A stretch of DNA of 64,000 bases from Saccharomonospora marina XMU15. Its GTDB lineage: Bacteria; Actinomycetota; Actinomycetes; Mycobacteriales; Pseudonocardiaceae. A program made the translations under genes and the position numbers. The notes under the pieces were generated by a model that saw only the letters and a list, made by a program, of their open reading frames with translations, was not told where the DNA came from and ran no database searches. Below, in pieces: positions 1 through 14,450 of the stretch (its first letter is position 1; the number at the start of each line of letters is the position of its first letter). The stretch is taken from contig NZ_CM001439.1 of the NCBI RefSeq assembly GCF_000244955.1, forward strand, positions 1 through 64,000, in the 5' to 3' direction.

Positions 1-75
1 CATCCGCAGCCGGAACCCGTGGGTCCGCGCGCGTCGGCGGTTGTTCGGCTGGAAGGTGCGCTTGCCCTTGCTCAC
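1..75 (-). CDS. rpmH: 50S ribosomal protein L34 (partial)
   Basis: The minus strand from a GTG at 75 reads [20 protein letters not shown] and continues to the window edge. This is the N-terminus of ribosomal protein L34, a small basic protein of the large ribosomal subunit. The gene is cut by the left edge, so 25 codons are visible. A ribosome site AGGAG lies about 12 bases upstream of the GTG. L34 divergent from dnaA is the standard arrangement at bacterial origins and anchors the orientation of the window. Confidence 0.93.
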   Translation of the reverse strand, partial: MSKGKRTFQPNNRRRARTHGFRLRM

Positions 76-585
76 GGCTGTAGTTCTCCTGGTCTCAGGC
101 GTTCGGTCGTCGTGTCGTCTCCCGACGCGGACCTCGCCGAGGAAAAGAACCTGGACAGGCTGAACGGCCCCGCTGTCGGGCAGACCTTACGAGGGTACGC
201 ACTCATCCCAGTGACACCGAAACCGGGCCCCTCGAGTGGCGCCGGGCGGCACTTCGTCTCAAGATCGAACCCGGCTTTCGGCGCCGACCGTCGACTGCCC
301 GTGCACCGTGCAAGCCTTGCGGGGGAGGACGTCTTGTGGCAATAGGGACAGCTTGTTAGCGTGCCCCTTCTCAACTTGCGTGCGCGGGGGCGCCCGCGCC
401 GCCGGAACATGGGAGACTTCGGCAGGCGTACCTTCGACCCGCGGGCCTCGCTGCCCGCTGGTCGCCGTACGTTAATGCACAGTTGTGGACAACTATGTGG
501 ATATCTGCTGCGCAGGTGCCACGCTGACCTGCTATGACGCTCCGGAGAGTCGTCGAACAGGCTGAGGGGAGGGGAGCGGAGCGGC
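76..585. promoter_or_regulatory. rpmH-dnaA divergent intergenic region with DnaA boxes
   Basis: This 510-base gap lies between the divergent rpmH and dnaA starts and must hold both promoters. I see no convincing gene in it. About 80-100 bases before the dnaA start are two DnaA-box-like 9-mers on the minus strand: TTGTCCACA at 484-492, a perfect consensus, and ATATCCACA at 496-504. DnaA boxes in the dnaA promoter are the usual basis of autoregulation. No specific -10/-35 pair is called. Confidence 0.7.
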
Positions 586-2229
586 GTGTCTGAGCACCAG
601 CTGAACCTGGCGGTCGTCTGGGAGCAGGTCGTCAGGGAGTTGTCAGACGGGACGCTCTCCCCTCAGCAACGCGCTTGGATGCGGGTCACCCGCCCGATCG
701 GCCTACTCGACGGCACCGCACTGCTGGCCGCACCGAGCGACTTCGCCAAGGAAGCCATCGAGCGTGCCCTTCGCGAGCCGATCACTTCCGCGCTGTCGCG
801 CAGGCTCGGGCGCGATGTCTCACTCGCCGTCAAGGTCGACGCGGCCGACAGCGCCCCGCCACCGTCCGCACCCACGCGTTACGGATCGGCCCCGACAGGT
901 CTCGACACCGGCAGCAGGCCTCCCGGTCAGCGACTGCCTCCGACCGACGACACGCTCACCGTGCCCGTCGGCAGGCACGCCAGGATCGACCCGACCCAGC
1001 AACCGCTGCCCCCGATGCAGCAGTTGCAGCACGCACAACCGCCGCAGCCGAAGCCGACCGAAGGCGAGGACGGCGACGAGGAAGTGGACGAGGAGGGCGA
1101 GGCCCTCGCAGCCGTCCACGAAATCTGGCCGACCTTCTCGGGGCAGCCGATCGCGGGCCAGCCGTACACCGCACCCGCACAGCCGCAGACCTCGAAGACA
1201 CGACTCAACGAGAAGTACACCTTCGACACCTTCGTCATCGGTGCGTCCAACCGGTTCGCCCACGCCGCGGCCGTCGCCGTCGCCGAAGCGCCGTCGCGCG
1301 CCTACAACCCGCTGTTCATCTGGGGCGAGTCCGGGTTGGGCAAGACCCACCTGCTGCACGCGGTGGGGCACTACGCCCAGCGGCTGTTTCCCGGCATGCG
1401 CGTGCGGTACGTGTCGACGGAGGAGTTCACCAACGACTTCATCAACTCGCTGCGCGACGACCGCAAGGTCGCCTTCCAGCGTCGCTACCGCGACATCGAC
1501 ATCCTGCTCGTCGACGACATCCAGTTCCTGGAAGGCAAGGAAGGAACTCAGGAGGAGTTCTTCCACACCTTCAACACGCTGCACAACTCCAACAAGCAGA
1601 TCGTGGTGTCCTCCGATCGCCCGCCGAAGCGGCTGGAGACACTCGAGGACCGGCTGCGGACCCGCTTCGAGTGGGGATTGATCACCGACATCCAGCCGCC
1701 GGAACTGGAGACCCGCATCGCGATCCTTCGCAAGAAGGCGGCACAGGATCGGCTCGCCGTGCCAGGCGAGGTGCTCGAGTTCATCGCGGCACGCATCGAG
1801 GCGAACATCCGTGAACTCGAAGGCGCGCTCATCCGGGTCACCGCGTTCGCGTCGCTCAACCAACAGGCCGTCGACGTCGGCCTCGCCGAGATCGTGCTGC
1901 GCGACCTGATCCCGGACTCCCAGGCCCCTGAGATAAGCGCCTCAACCATCATGGGCGTGACGGCCGAGTTCTTCGACGTGACACTGGAAGACCTCTGCGG
2001 CCCCGGCAAGACCAAAGCGCTCGCCACGGCCCGACAGATCGCGATGTATCTGTGCCGCGAACTCACCGACATGTCACTGCCACGGATCGGGCAGACCTTC
2101 GGCGGCCGCGACCACACCACGGTCATGCATGCGGACAAGAAGATCCGCAAGGAGATGGCCGAACGCCGCCGCATCTACGACCAGGTGCAGGAGTTGACCT
2201 CCCGCATCAAGCAGCGCGCCCGCCAGTAG
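586..2229 (+). CDS. dnaA: Chromosomal replication initiator DnaA
   Basis: This 547-residue initiator binds DnaA boxes and opens oriC for helicase loading. Domain I (about 1-85) is followed by a long proline- and acid-rich domain II (about 86-200), as is usual in actinobacteria. The AAA+ domain carries Walker A GESGLGKT at 247-254 and Walker [10 protein letters not shown] at 306-314. The C-terminal DNA-binding signature GRDHTTVMH starts near residue 507. The GTG start at 586 is chosen because a purine-rich ribosome site (GAGGGGAGGGGA) ends about 10 bases before it. DnaA boxes upstream suggest self-regulation. Confidence 0.98.
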
Positions 2230-2964
2230 TCCGGCGCGACCGCCCTCCTTCTTCCCTTCGTTCTGCTCGCACGGCACCGCCGCGCCTTGGCACCGCGGCG
2301 AGAGTGGCCCGAGCCCGGCGTTGCCGAATCCCTCCGGACAACATCGCGCCGACCCGCGGCCGCAGCCGCACGGCGCTCGAAGTTCCTTCCCCATCGACGG
2401 ATTTCCTCACCCCCACGAGCGATCCGTGTCACGTTTCGGCGGTGGATCCCTTGGGCACAGCCTGGGTACAGCTCGACCCACAACTGGGGACAAGACTGTG
2501 GACACCTGGGGATGACTGTGGATCGGTTGCGGACAACCGAAAACGGTCCACCGGGCCGCCGACTTCTCCACCGAACCACCACCATGGATATCCACATCAC
2601 TGCAAGCCGAAGGACCTGCGCGGACATCGGCTGTCCACACAACCCACAGGACCTACTACTACGGCTGAAAAGATCTCTTTGAAGAAAGAACAAAAGAAAA
2701 ACAACCGACCTCGAACCTGGGGACATCTGGCGCCCGCTGAGGCGAGGGCCGAGATGACGCAGCAGCCGGTCACGCTCTAACGTGGGGACCCACACCCCGG
2801 TGCGCTCGGCATCGGCACCGTTGTCCGGCAACGCCTCGACGCGCCGCTACCGAGCGAAGCCGCACAGCCACAACTCCCGGTCGTCGCTGCGCTCGCGGGC
2901 GGCCGTGGAGCGGTTTACCCGATCTTTCGAGCCGAACGGGCTCGGCTGTCGAAAGGATGCGCGC
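2230..2964. other. oriC: Chromosomal replication origin oriC
   Basis: The 735-base dnaA-dnaN gap has the structure of an actinobacterial oriC. Four DnaA-box-like 9-mers in one orientation lie at 2485-2493, 2497-2505 (TGTGGACAC), 2517-2525 (TGTGGATCG) and 2528-2536. Two in the opposite orientation lie at 2588-2596 (ATATCCACA) and 2633-2641 (CTGTCCACA). An AT- and purine-rich stretch at about 2665-2706, unusual in this DNA, is the best candidate unwinding element. Opposed box clusters next to an AT-rich stretch between dnaA and dnaN are typical. The dnaN promoter must also lie here. Confidence 0.88.
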
Positions 2965-4098
2965 ATGAAGATCCGCGTCGAGCGTGACGGACTTGCCGAC
3001 GCCGTCGCCTGGGTGGCCCGCAGCCTGCCGTCCAGGCCACCGGTCCCAGTGCTGGGAGGAGTCCTGCTCGACGCCGGCGCCGAAGGCGGGTCCGAGGCGC
3101 TGACCGTGTCGGGCTTCGACTACGAGGTCTCGGCCACCGTCGGGGTGCCCGCGACCATCGCCGACGGCGGCCGCACGCTGGTCTCCGGCCGACTTCTCGC
3201 CGACATCACCAAGGCGCTGCCCGCACAGCCGGTGGAGATCTCCGTCGACGGTGCCCGCGCATCGATCACGTGCGGCAGTGCCCGGTTCAGCCTTCCGACC
3301 ATGCCGGTGGAGGACTACCCGCAGCTGCCCTCGCAACCGGAGCTGGCGGGCGAGGTGGCGGGCGAGGCCTTCGCACAGGCGGTTTCCCAGGTCGCCGTCG
3401 CGGCGGGCAAGGACGACACGCTGCCCATGCTCACCGGCATGCGGGTGGAGATCACGGGCAGCACGCTCACACTCGTCGCCACAGACCGATTCCGGTTGGC
3501 CATGCGCGAGTTCGAGTGGCAGCCCGCGGAGGGTCTCAGCGACGCTTCCGTGCTGGTGCCTGCGCGTACGATCGCCGACGCGGCCAAGTCGCTCGGTGCA
3601 TCGGGTGGCACGGTGCGGGTCGGTCTTGCCAGCGGCGACGGCCTGCTCGGCCTCGCGGGATCGGGCCGCTTCACCACCACCAGGCTGCTCGACGCGGAGT
3701 TCCCGCCGTACCGACAACTGCTGCCTTCGCAGCACACTTCCCGTGCCGTGCTGTACGTGCCCGCGCTCACCGAAGCGATCAAGCGGGTTTCGCTCGTCGC
3801 GGAGCGCGGCACCCAGGTGCGGTTGGAGTTCTCGGAAGGTTCGTTGCGGCTTTCCGCGGGCGGCGACGACGAGGGCAGCGCGGAGGAGGAGCTGCCCGTC
3901 GACTACGAGGGCGAGTCGGTGACCATCGCGTTCAACCCCGGCTACCTCGTCGACGGCCTCGGGGCGCTGCACGCCGAACGCGCAGAGCTCACGTTCACGA
4001 CTCCGAACCGGCCCGCGCTGATCAAACCCGCCGACGACAACGGCGACGTCGTCCCCGGCTACCTCTATCTGCTGATGCCGGTGCGGCTGCCCGGCTAG
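2965..4098 (+). CDS. dnaN: DNA polymerase III beta sliding clamp
   Basis: This 377-residue protein is the ring-shaped processivity clamp that tethers DNA polymerase III to DNA. Its length and start ([20 protein letters not shown]) and the end motif [10 protein letters not shown] fit the family. The frame is open further upstream, but the ATG at 2965 has an AAAGGA ribosome site and matches the family start, whereas the upstream extension is low-complexity oriC sequence. It lies in the conserved dnaA-dnaN-gnd-recF order. Confidence 0.97.
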   Translation: MKIRVERDGLADAVAWVARSLPSRPPVPVLGGVLLDAGAEGGSEALTVSGFDYEVSATVGVPATIADGGRTLVSGRLLADITKALPAQPVEISVDGARASITCGSARFSLPTMPVEDYPQLPSQPELAGEVAGEAFAQAVSQVAVAAGKDDTLPMLTGMRVEITGSTLTLVATDRFRLAMREFEWQPAEGLSDASVLVPARTIADAAKSLGASGGTVRVGLASGDGLLGLAGSGRFTTTRLLDAEFPPYRQLLPSQHTSRAVLYVPALTEAIKRVSLVAERGTQVRLEFSEGSLRLSAGGDDEGSAEEELPVDYEGESVTIAFNPGYLVDGLGALHAERAELTFTTPNRPALIKPADDNGDVVPGYLYLLMPVRLPG

Positions 4099-4127
4099 CG
4101 ACCACGTGACTGGAGGGGACAGCTTCC

Positions 4128-5018
4128 ATGGTTCAGCTCGGACTCGTCGGTCTCGGCCGGATGGGTTTCAACATGCGCGAGCGGTTGCGGGCCGCCGGTC
4201 ACGAGGTGGTCGGCTACGACCGCAATCCCGAAGTCAGCGACGCACCGTCACTGACTTCGCTCGCGTCGGCCCTTTCGGCACCGCGCATAGTGTGGGTGAT
4301 GGTCCCGGCCGGTGAGCCGACCAGGCAGACGATCACCGAGTTGCGGGAACTGCTCGACGAGGGCGACCTGGTCATCGACGGCGGCAACTCGCGGTTCAGT
4401 GACGACAGGATCCATGCCGAACTGCTGGCCGAGCACGGGATCGGCTACCTGGACGTCGGGGTGTCCGGCGGGGTGTGGGGCAAGGACAACGGGTACGGCC
4501 TGATGGTCGGTGGCGCGGAAACCGACGTGGCGAGGGCGATGCCGATCTTCGACGCGTTGCGTCCGGAAGGGCCGCGTGAGGAAGGGTTCGCCCACGCGGG
4601 CTCCGTCGGAGCAGGCCACTACGCGAAGATGGTGCACAACGGCATCGAGTACGGCCTGATGCAGGCCTACGCGGAAGGCTTCGAACTGCTGGACGCGGCA
4701 AAGGTCGTCGACAACGTGCCCGCCGTGATCAAGGCGTGGCAACGGGGAACCGTCGTGCGCTCGTGGCTGCTGGAGCTACTGGTCAGGGCGTTGGAGGAGG
4801 ACCCTGACCTCGACGACCTCGAGGGCTATGTCGAAGACTCCGGCGAGGGCAGGTGGACGCTGGAGGAGGCGATCAACAACGCGGTACCCGCACCGGTGAT
4901 CTCGGCGGCACTGTTCGCGCGGTTCGCCTCCCGGCAGCAGGACTCCGCCGCCATGCGGGCAGTGGCCGCGCTGCGTGAGCAGTTCGGTGGGCATGCCGTC
5001 AAGAAGGTCAGCGAGTAG
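4128..5018 (+). CDS. gnd: 6-phosphogluconate dehydrogenase, short form (decarboxylating)
   Basis: This 296-residue enzyme oxidises and decarboxylates 6-phosphogluconate to ribulose 5-phosphate in the pentose phosphate pathway. It starts MVQLGLVGLGRMGFNM, which contains the N-terminal nucleotide-binding GxGxMG loop, and has the substrate-loop segment VSGGVWGKDNGYGLM and the catalytic-region segment AGHYAKMVHNGIEYG. The length matches the short GndA-type family of about 300 residues, often NAD-linked, rather than the 470-residue form. A strong GGAGGGG ribosome site precedes the ATG. Position between dnaN and recF is common in actinobacteria. Confidence 0.95.
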   Translation: MVQLGLVGLGRMGFNMRERLRAAGHEVVGYDRNPEVSDAPSLTSLASALSAPRIVWVMVPAGEPTRQTITELRELLDEGDLVIDGGNSRFSDDRIHAELLAEHGIGYLDVGVSGGVWGKDNGYGLMVGGAETDVARAMPIFDALRPEGPREEGFAHAGSVGAGHYAKMVHNGIEYGLMQAYAEGFELLDAAKVVDNVPAVIKAWQRGTVVRSWLLELLVRALEEDPDLDDLEGYVEDSGEGRWTLEEAINNAVPAPVISAALFARFASRQQDSAAMRAVAALREQFGGHAVKKVSE

Positions 5019-5030
5019 GTCCGGCGCCGC

Positions 5031-6185
5031 GTGTATCTCCGTCACCTTCAGGTGACCGACTTCCGGTCGTGGGAGCAGGTCGACCTGCCACTGGAACCGG
5101 GAGCGACCGTGCTCGTCGGGCCCAACGGCAGAGGCAAGACCAACCTGCTGGAGGCGATCGGATACGTCGCGACCCTCGGTTCACATCGCGTGGCCACCGA
5201 CGCGCCGCTCGTGCGGCACGGATGTGAGCGCGCACTCGTCCGAGTCGCCGTGGTCAACGAGGGGCGTGAACTCACCGTCGAACTCGAGATCGCACCCGGA
5301 AGGGCCAATCGTGCGAGGGTCAACCGCGGCGCGGTCGGCAGGCCGCGAGATGTGCTGGGCATCCTGCGTACCGTGCTGTTCTCGCCGGAGGACCTCGCGC
5401 TCGTGCGCGGTGACCCCGGCGAGCGACGGCGGTTCCTCGACGAGTTGCTGGTGCAGCGCGCACCGCGCTACGCCGGGGTGCGCGCCGAGTACGACAAGGT
5501 GCTGCGGCAGCGCAACGCCCTGCTCAAGACCGCGGGCAGGCGCAAGGGCGGTGACGATCCGTATGCGCTTTCGACCTTGGATGCGTGGGACAAGCATCTC
5601 GCCACCGCGGGCGCGCAACTGCTGGCGGCTCGGCTGAATCTGGTCGCCGACCTGGCGCCGCACACCGCGGCGGCCTACGCGGGCGTGGCACCCGATTCGC
5701 GCCCGGCGCACATCGGCTACCGATGCAGTCTCGGGCCCGCGCTGCCCGCGGAGTACGGCGATCCGGAAGGGCCGAGGGTGCAACCGGAACCGCTCACGCA
5801 GATCCTGCTCGATGCGCTCGGCGAGTCGCGCTCGGCCGAGCTGGAACGTGGGGTAAGCCTGGTCGGACCACACCGTGACGAGTTGGAACTCGTGCTCGGT
5901 GACGCGCCCGCGAAGGGCTATGCGAGTCAGGGCGAGTCGTGGTCGTTCGCGCTCGCGTTGCGGCTGGGTTCCTACGAGCTGTTGCGTGCGGAGTCGGGAG
6001 GTGAGCCGGTGCTGCTGCTCGACGACGTGTTCGCCGAGTTGGACCGCAGGCGGCGCGCCCGGCTGGCGGAGGTGGCCGCGGGCGCGGAACAGGTCATCGT
6101 GACCGCTGCGGTGGAAGAGGACGTTCCCAGCGAACTGGCCGGTGTCCGGTTCGCCGTATCGGAAGGTGAGGTGAAGCGTGCCTGA
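5031..6185 (+). CDS. recF: DNA replication and repair protein RecF
   Basis: This 384-residue SMC-like ATPase helps load RecA at gapped DNA. Walker A is GPNGRGKT at residues 30-37. The C-terminal Walker B and D-loop are seen as [13 protein letters not shown]. The length is normal. The start is a GTG 12 bases after the gnd stop. The 3' end overlaps the largest possible dciA frame by 8 bases. Confidence 0.96.
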   Translation: MYLRHLQVTDFRSWEQVDLPLEPGATVLVGPNGRGKTNLLEAIGYVATLGSHRVATDAPLVRHGCERALVRVAVVNEGRELTVELEIAPGRANRARVNRGAVGRPRDVLGILRTVLFSPEDLALVRGDPGERRRFLDELLVQRAPRYAGVRAEYDKVLRQRNALLKTAGRRKGGDDPYALSTLDAWDKHLATAGAQLLAARLNLVADLAPHTAAAYAGVAPDSRPAHIGYRCSLGPALPAEYGDPEGPRVQPEPLTQILLDALGESRSAELERGVSLVGPHRDELELVLGDAPAKGYASQGESWSFALALRLGSYELLRAESGGEPVLLLDDVFAELDRRRRARLAEVAAGAEQVIVTAAVEEDVPSELAGVRFAVSEGEVKRA

Positions 6186-6948
6186 TCGGGGCGGCGAAAC
6201 AGCGTCGGCACGACCGCGGGTGACCGTGGACACAGGAGTTACCCACCGATCTGGGGATAACTCTGTGGATAGTGTGGATAACACCGCGAACGCGCTATCG
6301 CCACGGGTAACTGACTCACCAAATAGTGACGTCAATAGCCCTCAGGTGGGCGGCTTTCATCGTGATTCCCCAGAACGAGACACAGAGCGTAGCACCGCCG
6401 CTGGGCCGAACGAGGCAGGGGTGGCCGAGCATCCACAGCGTGGCCGTGACCTGGCGCACGAGGCCCTTCGGGCCGCCAAGGAGCGAGCGGTCGCCCGAGG
6501 CAGGGAGCCGGGTGTTCGCAGGCAGGGTGTGCCCCGGTTGGGTGGAGGCCAGAACCCGCGCCGGCGCAGGTGGTCGGGACCGGGCGGTGACGAACGGGAC
6601 CCGCAACCGCTGGGCAGGCTGGTCTCGCGGATGTCGGCCGAGTTCGGGTGGCGCGACCGGCTCGCCAACGGCCGCGTGTTCGGGCAGTGGGCGAGCCTCG
6701 TCGGCGACGAGGTGGCCGAGCACGCGCAGCCGGTTACCCTTACCGACGGCGAGTTGACAGTGCGAGCCAGCTCTACGGCGTGGGCCACCCAGCTGCGGTT
6801 GCTGCAAAGACAGCTCATCGCGAGGATCGCCAGTGGTGTCGGACACGGCGTGGTCAAGCGGATGCGCATCCAGGGGCCGACGGCTCCGAGCTGGCGGAAG
6901 GGACCCCGTCACGTCGCTGGCAGGGGGCCGCGCGACACTTACGGCTAG
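6178..6948 (+). CDS. dciA: DciA-type helicase-loading protein (DUF721)
   Basis: The C-terminal half ([15 protein letters not shown] through RGPRDTYG) matches the DUF721 protein found between recF and gyrB in actinobacteria, related to the DciA operator of the replicative helicase. The longest frame gives 256 residues and overlaps recF, but its first 80 residues are disordered and its DNA carries DnaA-box-like sites. A GTG at 6421 would give about 175 residues, close to my recollection of the mycobacterial homologue, though its ribosome site is poor. The start is therefore uncertain. The C-terminal domain is secure. Confidence 0.88.
   Translation: MPDRGGETASARPRVTVDTGVTHRSGDNSVDSVDNTANALSPRVTDSPNSDVNSPQVGGFHRDSPERDTERSTAAGPNEAGVAEHPQRGRDLAHEALRAAKERAVARGREPGVRRQGVPRLGGGQNPRRRRWSGPGGDERDPQPLGRLVSRMSAEFGWRDRLANGRVFGQWASLVGDEVAEHAQPVTLTDGELTVRASSTAWATQLRLLQRQLIARIASGVGHGVVKRMRIQGPTAPSWRKGPRHVAGRGPRDTYG
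6226..6281. promoter_or_regulatory. DnaA-box-like cluster at the 5' end of dciA
   Basis: Four TGTGGA/TGGGGA-type 9-mers sit within 56 bases: CGTGGACAC near 6226, TGGGGATAA near 6252, TGTGGATAG at 6264-6272 and TGTGGATAA at 6273-6281. The last is the exact complement of TTATCCACA. They fall in the least conserved part of the predicted dciA frame. They could titrate DnaA or regulate dciA/gyrB. Confidence 0.5.
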
Positions 6949-7068
6949 CGCGCCGTTGCGGCCCGAGAGGTCCGTCGGCTACGGCCTGACCCGTCCAAGT
7001 TCGAGATCGTCGCTCTGTGACGGAATCAGGGGTGTCCTTGATGCCTGTGAGCGCAGGCAGCCAAGTAA

Positions 7069-9141
<2,073 letters not shown>

Positions 9142-9240
9142 GCGGGCGGAAACGGATGAACGTGACGAAGCAGCCGGCACTCGAACTCTTGTCAACCAGC
9201 ACGGTCAGCTCAACCGTGGCGGGGAAGGAAGCACTGCATC

Positions 9241-11757
<2,517 letters not shown>

Positions 11758-11788
11758 CGGCGTGCGACTCACAAGGGACTGACCATTT

Positions 11789-12532
11789 GTGACACCACCT
11801 GACAACACCGAACGGCCGGCCTCGAGCGGGACCACGGACACCGACGACGGCAACCCGCCGTGGCAGCGGGTGGCCAAGGATGACGGGCCTCCCGCCGAGG
11901 AGAGCGAAGGCTTCGGTGACCGCTGGTCGGCGGGCAAGCTGCCTGCCGAGGAAGGCGGCCAGCAGGACCAGTCGCAGCACGGCGTGGGCAATGCCGATGC
12001 CGACACGCAGTTCCTGCCGACCGGTTCGGCGAACCCGGTGTTCGTACACGAGACCGAGGGGATGCGGACACAGCCCGTGGCCGCACCCACGCCGGGGTTC
12101 GGCGGTGGTGCCGGTTTCGGCGAGGGCCGGGCGCAGCCGGTGAGCGCGTTGCGCAGGCCGGGCCGCGGGCCGCGCCGGGCCAGCCTGCAGGTGAAGCGCT
12201 TCGACCCGTGGTCGGTGCTGAAGCTTTCGCTGGTATTGGGTGTCGCGCTCTTCTTCGTGTGGCTGGTCGCTGTTGGTGTGCTGTACACGGTGCTCGACGG
12301 CATGGGCGTGTGGGACAAGCTGAACGGCACCTACAGTTCGCTGGTGCAGGGTGACGGCCCCGAGGGCGGCGAGCCGCTCATCAGCGCGGGCAGGGTGTTC
12401 GGTGTCGCCGCCATCATCGGCGCCATCAACATCGTGCTGATCTCGGCACTGACCACGGTCAGCGCGTTCATCTACAACGTGTCCGCCGACCTGTCGGGCG
12501 GGCTGGAGGTGACGCTCTCCGAGCGGGAGTGA
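11789..12532 (+). CDS. DUF3566 domain membrane protein
   Basis: This 247-residue protein has a long hydrophilic, disordered, acid- and proline-containing N-terminal half (about 1-130). A basic segment (RRASLQVKRFDPWSVLK) leads into two hydrophobic membrane segments, LSLVLGVALFFVWLVAVGV and VFGVAAIIGAINIVLISAL. This is the DUF3566 family regularly found just after gyrA in actinobacteria. Its role is not established, though a link to the membrane or division machinery has been suggested. It starts with GTG 31 bases after the gyrA stop and is probably co-transcribed. Confidence 0.9.
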   Translation: MTPPDNTERPASSGTTDTDDGNPPWQRVAKDDGPPAEESEGFGDRWSAGKLPAEEGGQQDQSQHGVGNADADTQFLPTGSANPVFVHETEGMRTQPVAAPTPGFGGGAGFGEGRAQPVSALRRPGRGPRRASLQVKRFDPWSVLKLSLVLGVALFFVWLVAVGVLYTVLDGMGVWDKLNGTYSSLVQGDGPEGGEPLISAGRVFGVAAIIGAINIVLISALTTVSAFIYNVSADLSGGLEVTLSERE

Positions 12533-12581
12533 CCCGGTGCGTTCTCACGCTCCCGTCTCCTGTACGCTTTCTAAGCGTCAC

Positions 12582-12655
12582 GGGCCCATAGCTCAGGCGG
12601 TTAGAGCGCTTCGCTGATAACGAAGAGGTCGGAGGTTCAAGTCCTCCTGGGCCCA
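12582..12655 (+). tRNA. tRNA-Ile (anticodon GAU)
   Basis: A 74-base cloverleaf. Acceptor arms GGGCCCA (12582-12588) and TGGGCCC (12648-12654) pair perfectly, with A at 12655 as discriminator. The D arm GCTCAGGCGGTTAGAGC, anticodon GAT at 12616-12618 and T arm GGAGGTTCAAGTCCTCC are canonical. CCA is not encoded directly. tRNA-Ile downstream of gyrA is conserved in actinobacteria. Confidence 0.97.
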
Positions 12656-12663
12656 CACCAGAT

Positions 12664-12699
12664 CAGCCCCCGTCTCCCCACCAGGGGAAACGGGGGCTG
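12664..12699. terminator. Hairpin terminator after tRNA-Ile
   Basis: An inverted repeat (CAGCCCCCGTCTCCCC, ACC loop, then AGGGGAAACGGGGGCTG) lies 9 bases after the tRNA and forms a GC-rich stem with one mismatch. There is no U tract, as is common for actinobacterial terminators. It sits between tRNA-Ile and the convergent reductase gene and could stop transcription from both sides. Confidence 0.65.
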
Positions 12700-12770
12700 G
12701 GTGCCATTCTGGGCGACTAACGCCCTGCTTCCCCGGCTTGGCCGTCGGCAGCCGCAACGACCGGTGTGGT

Positions 12771-13328
12771 TCAGCGGGTCCGGTAGCGCGCGTAGATCAG
12801 GCCGCTGTCGAAGGCACGCTGTTCGACGAGTTCGAGATCGAGACGCACATCGTCGGGGAAGAACCTCTTGCCGCCGCCGACCACGCTCGTGGTGATGAAC
12901 AGGTGGTACTCGTCCACAAGGCCGGCCGCGATCGCCTGGGCGGCGAGGTTCGGGCCGTCGACGGTGAGGTCGTGATCGGCCTCAGCCTTGAGTCGGCGGA
13001 CGGCGTCCGGGTCGAAGGCCCGCTCGATCCTGGTTTTCGCGCTGGAGACCGACTCCAGCGTCGTGGAGTAGACGATCTTCTCGGCGGCTTGCCAGTCTCG
13101 GGCGTACTGCTGGATGTGCGCAGGCACGTCGGGCCCTTCGTGCGCGGTCTCCCAGAAGACCATCGTCTCGTACATCCGACGGCCGTAGAGGTACGTGCCG
13201 ACCGGGCGGAAGATATCGCCGATGAAGGTGTGCACCTCCTGGTCGTCGGCACCGGTGCCGAGGTCGCCCTCAGCTGCCTCGGCGTAGCCGTCAAGCGAGG
13301 TGATCATCGAGTAGATCAGCTTTGCCAT
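12771..13328 (-). CDS. RibD C-terminal / dihydrofolate reductase-like protein
   Basis: This 185-residue protein begins MAKLIYSMITSLDGYAE, the typical opening of the RibD C-terminal/DHFR-like fold. It also has YLYGRRMYETMVFWE, HDLTVDGPNLAAQAIAAGLVDEY and VVGGGKRFFPD, which correspond to the NADPH-binding and core segments of the family. It is probably an NADPH-dependent reductase of unknown substrate. It is not a confirmed folate enzyme. The ATG at 13328 is chosen over longer frames because GGAGGAAG lies just upstream. Confidence 0.88.
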   Translation of the reverse strand: MAKLIYSMITSLDGYAEAAEGDLGTGADDQEVHTFIGDIFRPVGTYLYGRRMYETMVFWETAHEGPDVPAHIQQYARDWQAAEKIVYSTTLESVSSAKTRIERAFDPDAVRRLKAEADHDLTVDGPNLAAQAIAAGLVDEYHLFITTSVVGGGKRFFPDDVRLDLELVEQRAFDSGLIYARYRTR

Positions 13329-13545
13329 GCTTCTTCCTCCGGATACGACAGCGCCGGCCTCTTGCCAGTCCTGCGGGTTATGACTTGAGCAGGAGCGGGA
13401 ACTCATCGCGCGGCTGGACAGCCGGTTGCTGAAGCGTCTGATCCCTGATGAGGCACCTCGTCGTCGAGTACTGACCGGGCCCACGCTCACGCAGCCCCAG
13501 GTCTTCAACCGGGGGAACCGGTGGGCTGAGTGACAACTTCGGCGA

Positions 13546-13869
13546 CTACGGGGATTCGGCGGTCAGCGCATCAAGCAACGCTTGCCGTACGGCTTGCACC
13601 CCGGGCACACCCCGAAGTCCCGCGGGCGTCCGATACATCCGGCAGCTCAGGCCTACCTGCTGGCCGGGTTCGACGAACGGGTCCTGCCCGTTGAACCGGA
13701 TACTCGGCGATCCGACGAACCCGATCTCCCGCGCCTCCGCCTCCGAGCTGACGACACGCGTCACCAGGGCAGCACCGTCGAGTTCGATCTCCGCCAGCGC
13801 CTGGCGCAGTACCTGCCTCGCCGCCTCCGCGTTGGGGCAATCCGGCACGACGGCCAGTTCGATCTCCAT
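13546..13869 (-). CDS. Thioredoxin-like fold protein
   Basis: This 107-residue protein begins MEIELAVVPDCPNAEAARQ. The segment GFVGSPSIRFNGQDPF resembles the cis-proline region of thioredoxin-like and alkylmercury-lyase-associated small proteins. Only one cysteine is present at the usual active-site position (CPNA, not CxxC), with another in LSCRMYRT, so dithiol chemistry of the standard kind is unlikely. Function is unknown. It stands alone, convergent to nothing obvious and divergent from the DUF1801 gene. Confidence 0.7.
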   Translation of the reverse strand: MEIELAVVPDCPNAEAARQVLRQALAEIELDGAALVTRVVSSEAEAREIGFVGSPSIRFNGQDPFVEPGQQVGLSCRMYRTPAGLRGVPGVQAVRQALLDALTAESP

Positions 13870-14040
13870 ATCTTCAGTGTCCGCGATTTCTGGCCGTGCT
13901 CCACCTTCTGGCGACGCCCGGTGAGTTCAGCAGGCAGCCTGCCTGCGGCAGTCGAGAGGGTGACAGCCGGGCAAGCAAGCGGCACCGCAACGGAGTGCGG
14001 TTTCCTGCGTCGAGATTTGCCCCGGCGTAGCGTCGGTTCT

Positions 14041-14391
14041 GTGACGGACGAAGTCGACGCCTACCTCGCCACATTGGACGAGCCTTCGCGCAGTGCGTTC
14101 GAGCGCATCCGTGACATCGCACTGACAGTTGTGCCGTCGGCAGCACAGGGCAAGAGCTACGGCATGGCGGCGCTGACGTTTCACGGCAAGCCACTGCTGG
14201 CGTTGCGTGCAGCGAAGACGCACCTGAGCATCTTCCCGTTCAGCGGTGACATCGTGGCGACCGTACGCGGCAGGCTCGACGGGTTCGATTGCTCGAAGGG
14301 CACGATCCGGTTCACTACCCGCGATCCGCTGCCTGAAGACGTGGTAGCTGAGATCGTGCGGCTCCGCGTCGCTGAGATCACTGCCTCCTGA
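14041..14391 (+). CDS. DUF1801 family protein
   Basis: A 116-residue protein starting VTDEVDAYLATLDEPSRSAF with the conserved pattern GKSYGMAALTFHGKPLLALRA, KTHLSIFPFSGDIV and FDCSKGTIRF. This is the DUF1801/YdhG-like family of small cytosolic proteins with no settled function. The GTG at 14041 is chosen because homology begins there; the upstream open frame is compositionally odd and antisense to the thioredoxin-like gene. Confidence 0.85.
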   Translation: MTDEVDAYLATLDEPSRSAFERIRDIALTVVPSAAQGKSYGMAALTFHGKPLLALRAAKTHLSIFPFSGDIVATVRGRLDGFDCSKGTIRFTTRDPLPEDVVAEIVRLRVAEITAS

Positions 14392-14450
14392 GGGCGTCGC
14401 GGTTGGTCTTGCTGTGCAGGTCGAGCCGGTCGCCGGACTAGTCTGCAACG

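Noticed and set aside
820-1863. Antisense open frame in dnaA
   Set aside because: Shadow of the dnaA gene; no family pattern.
2782-2964. Upstream extension of dnaN
   Set aside because: It is low-complexity sequence within the oriC region, and the family start and ribosome site are at 2965.
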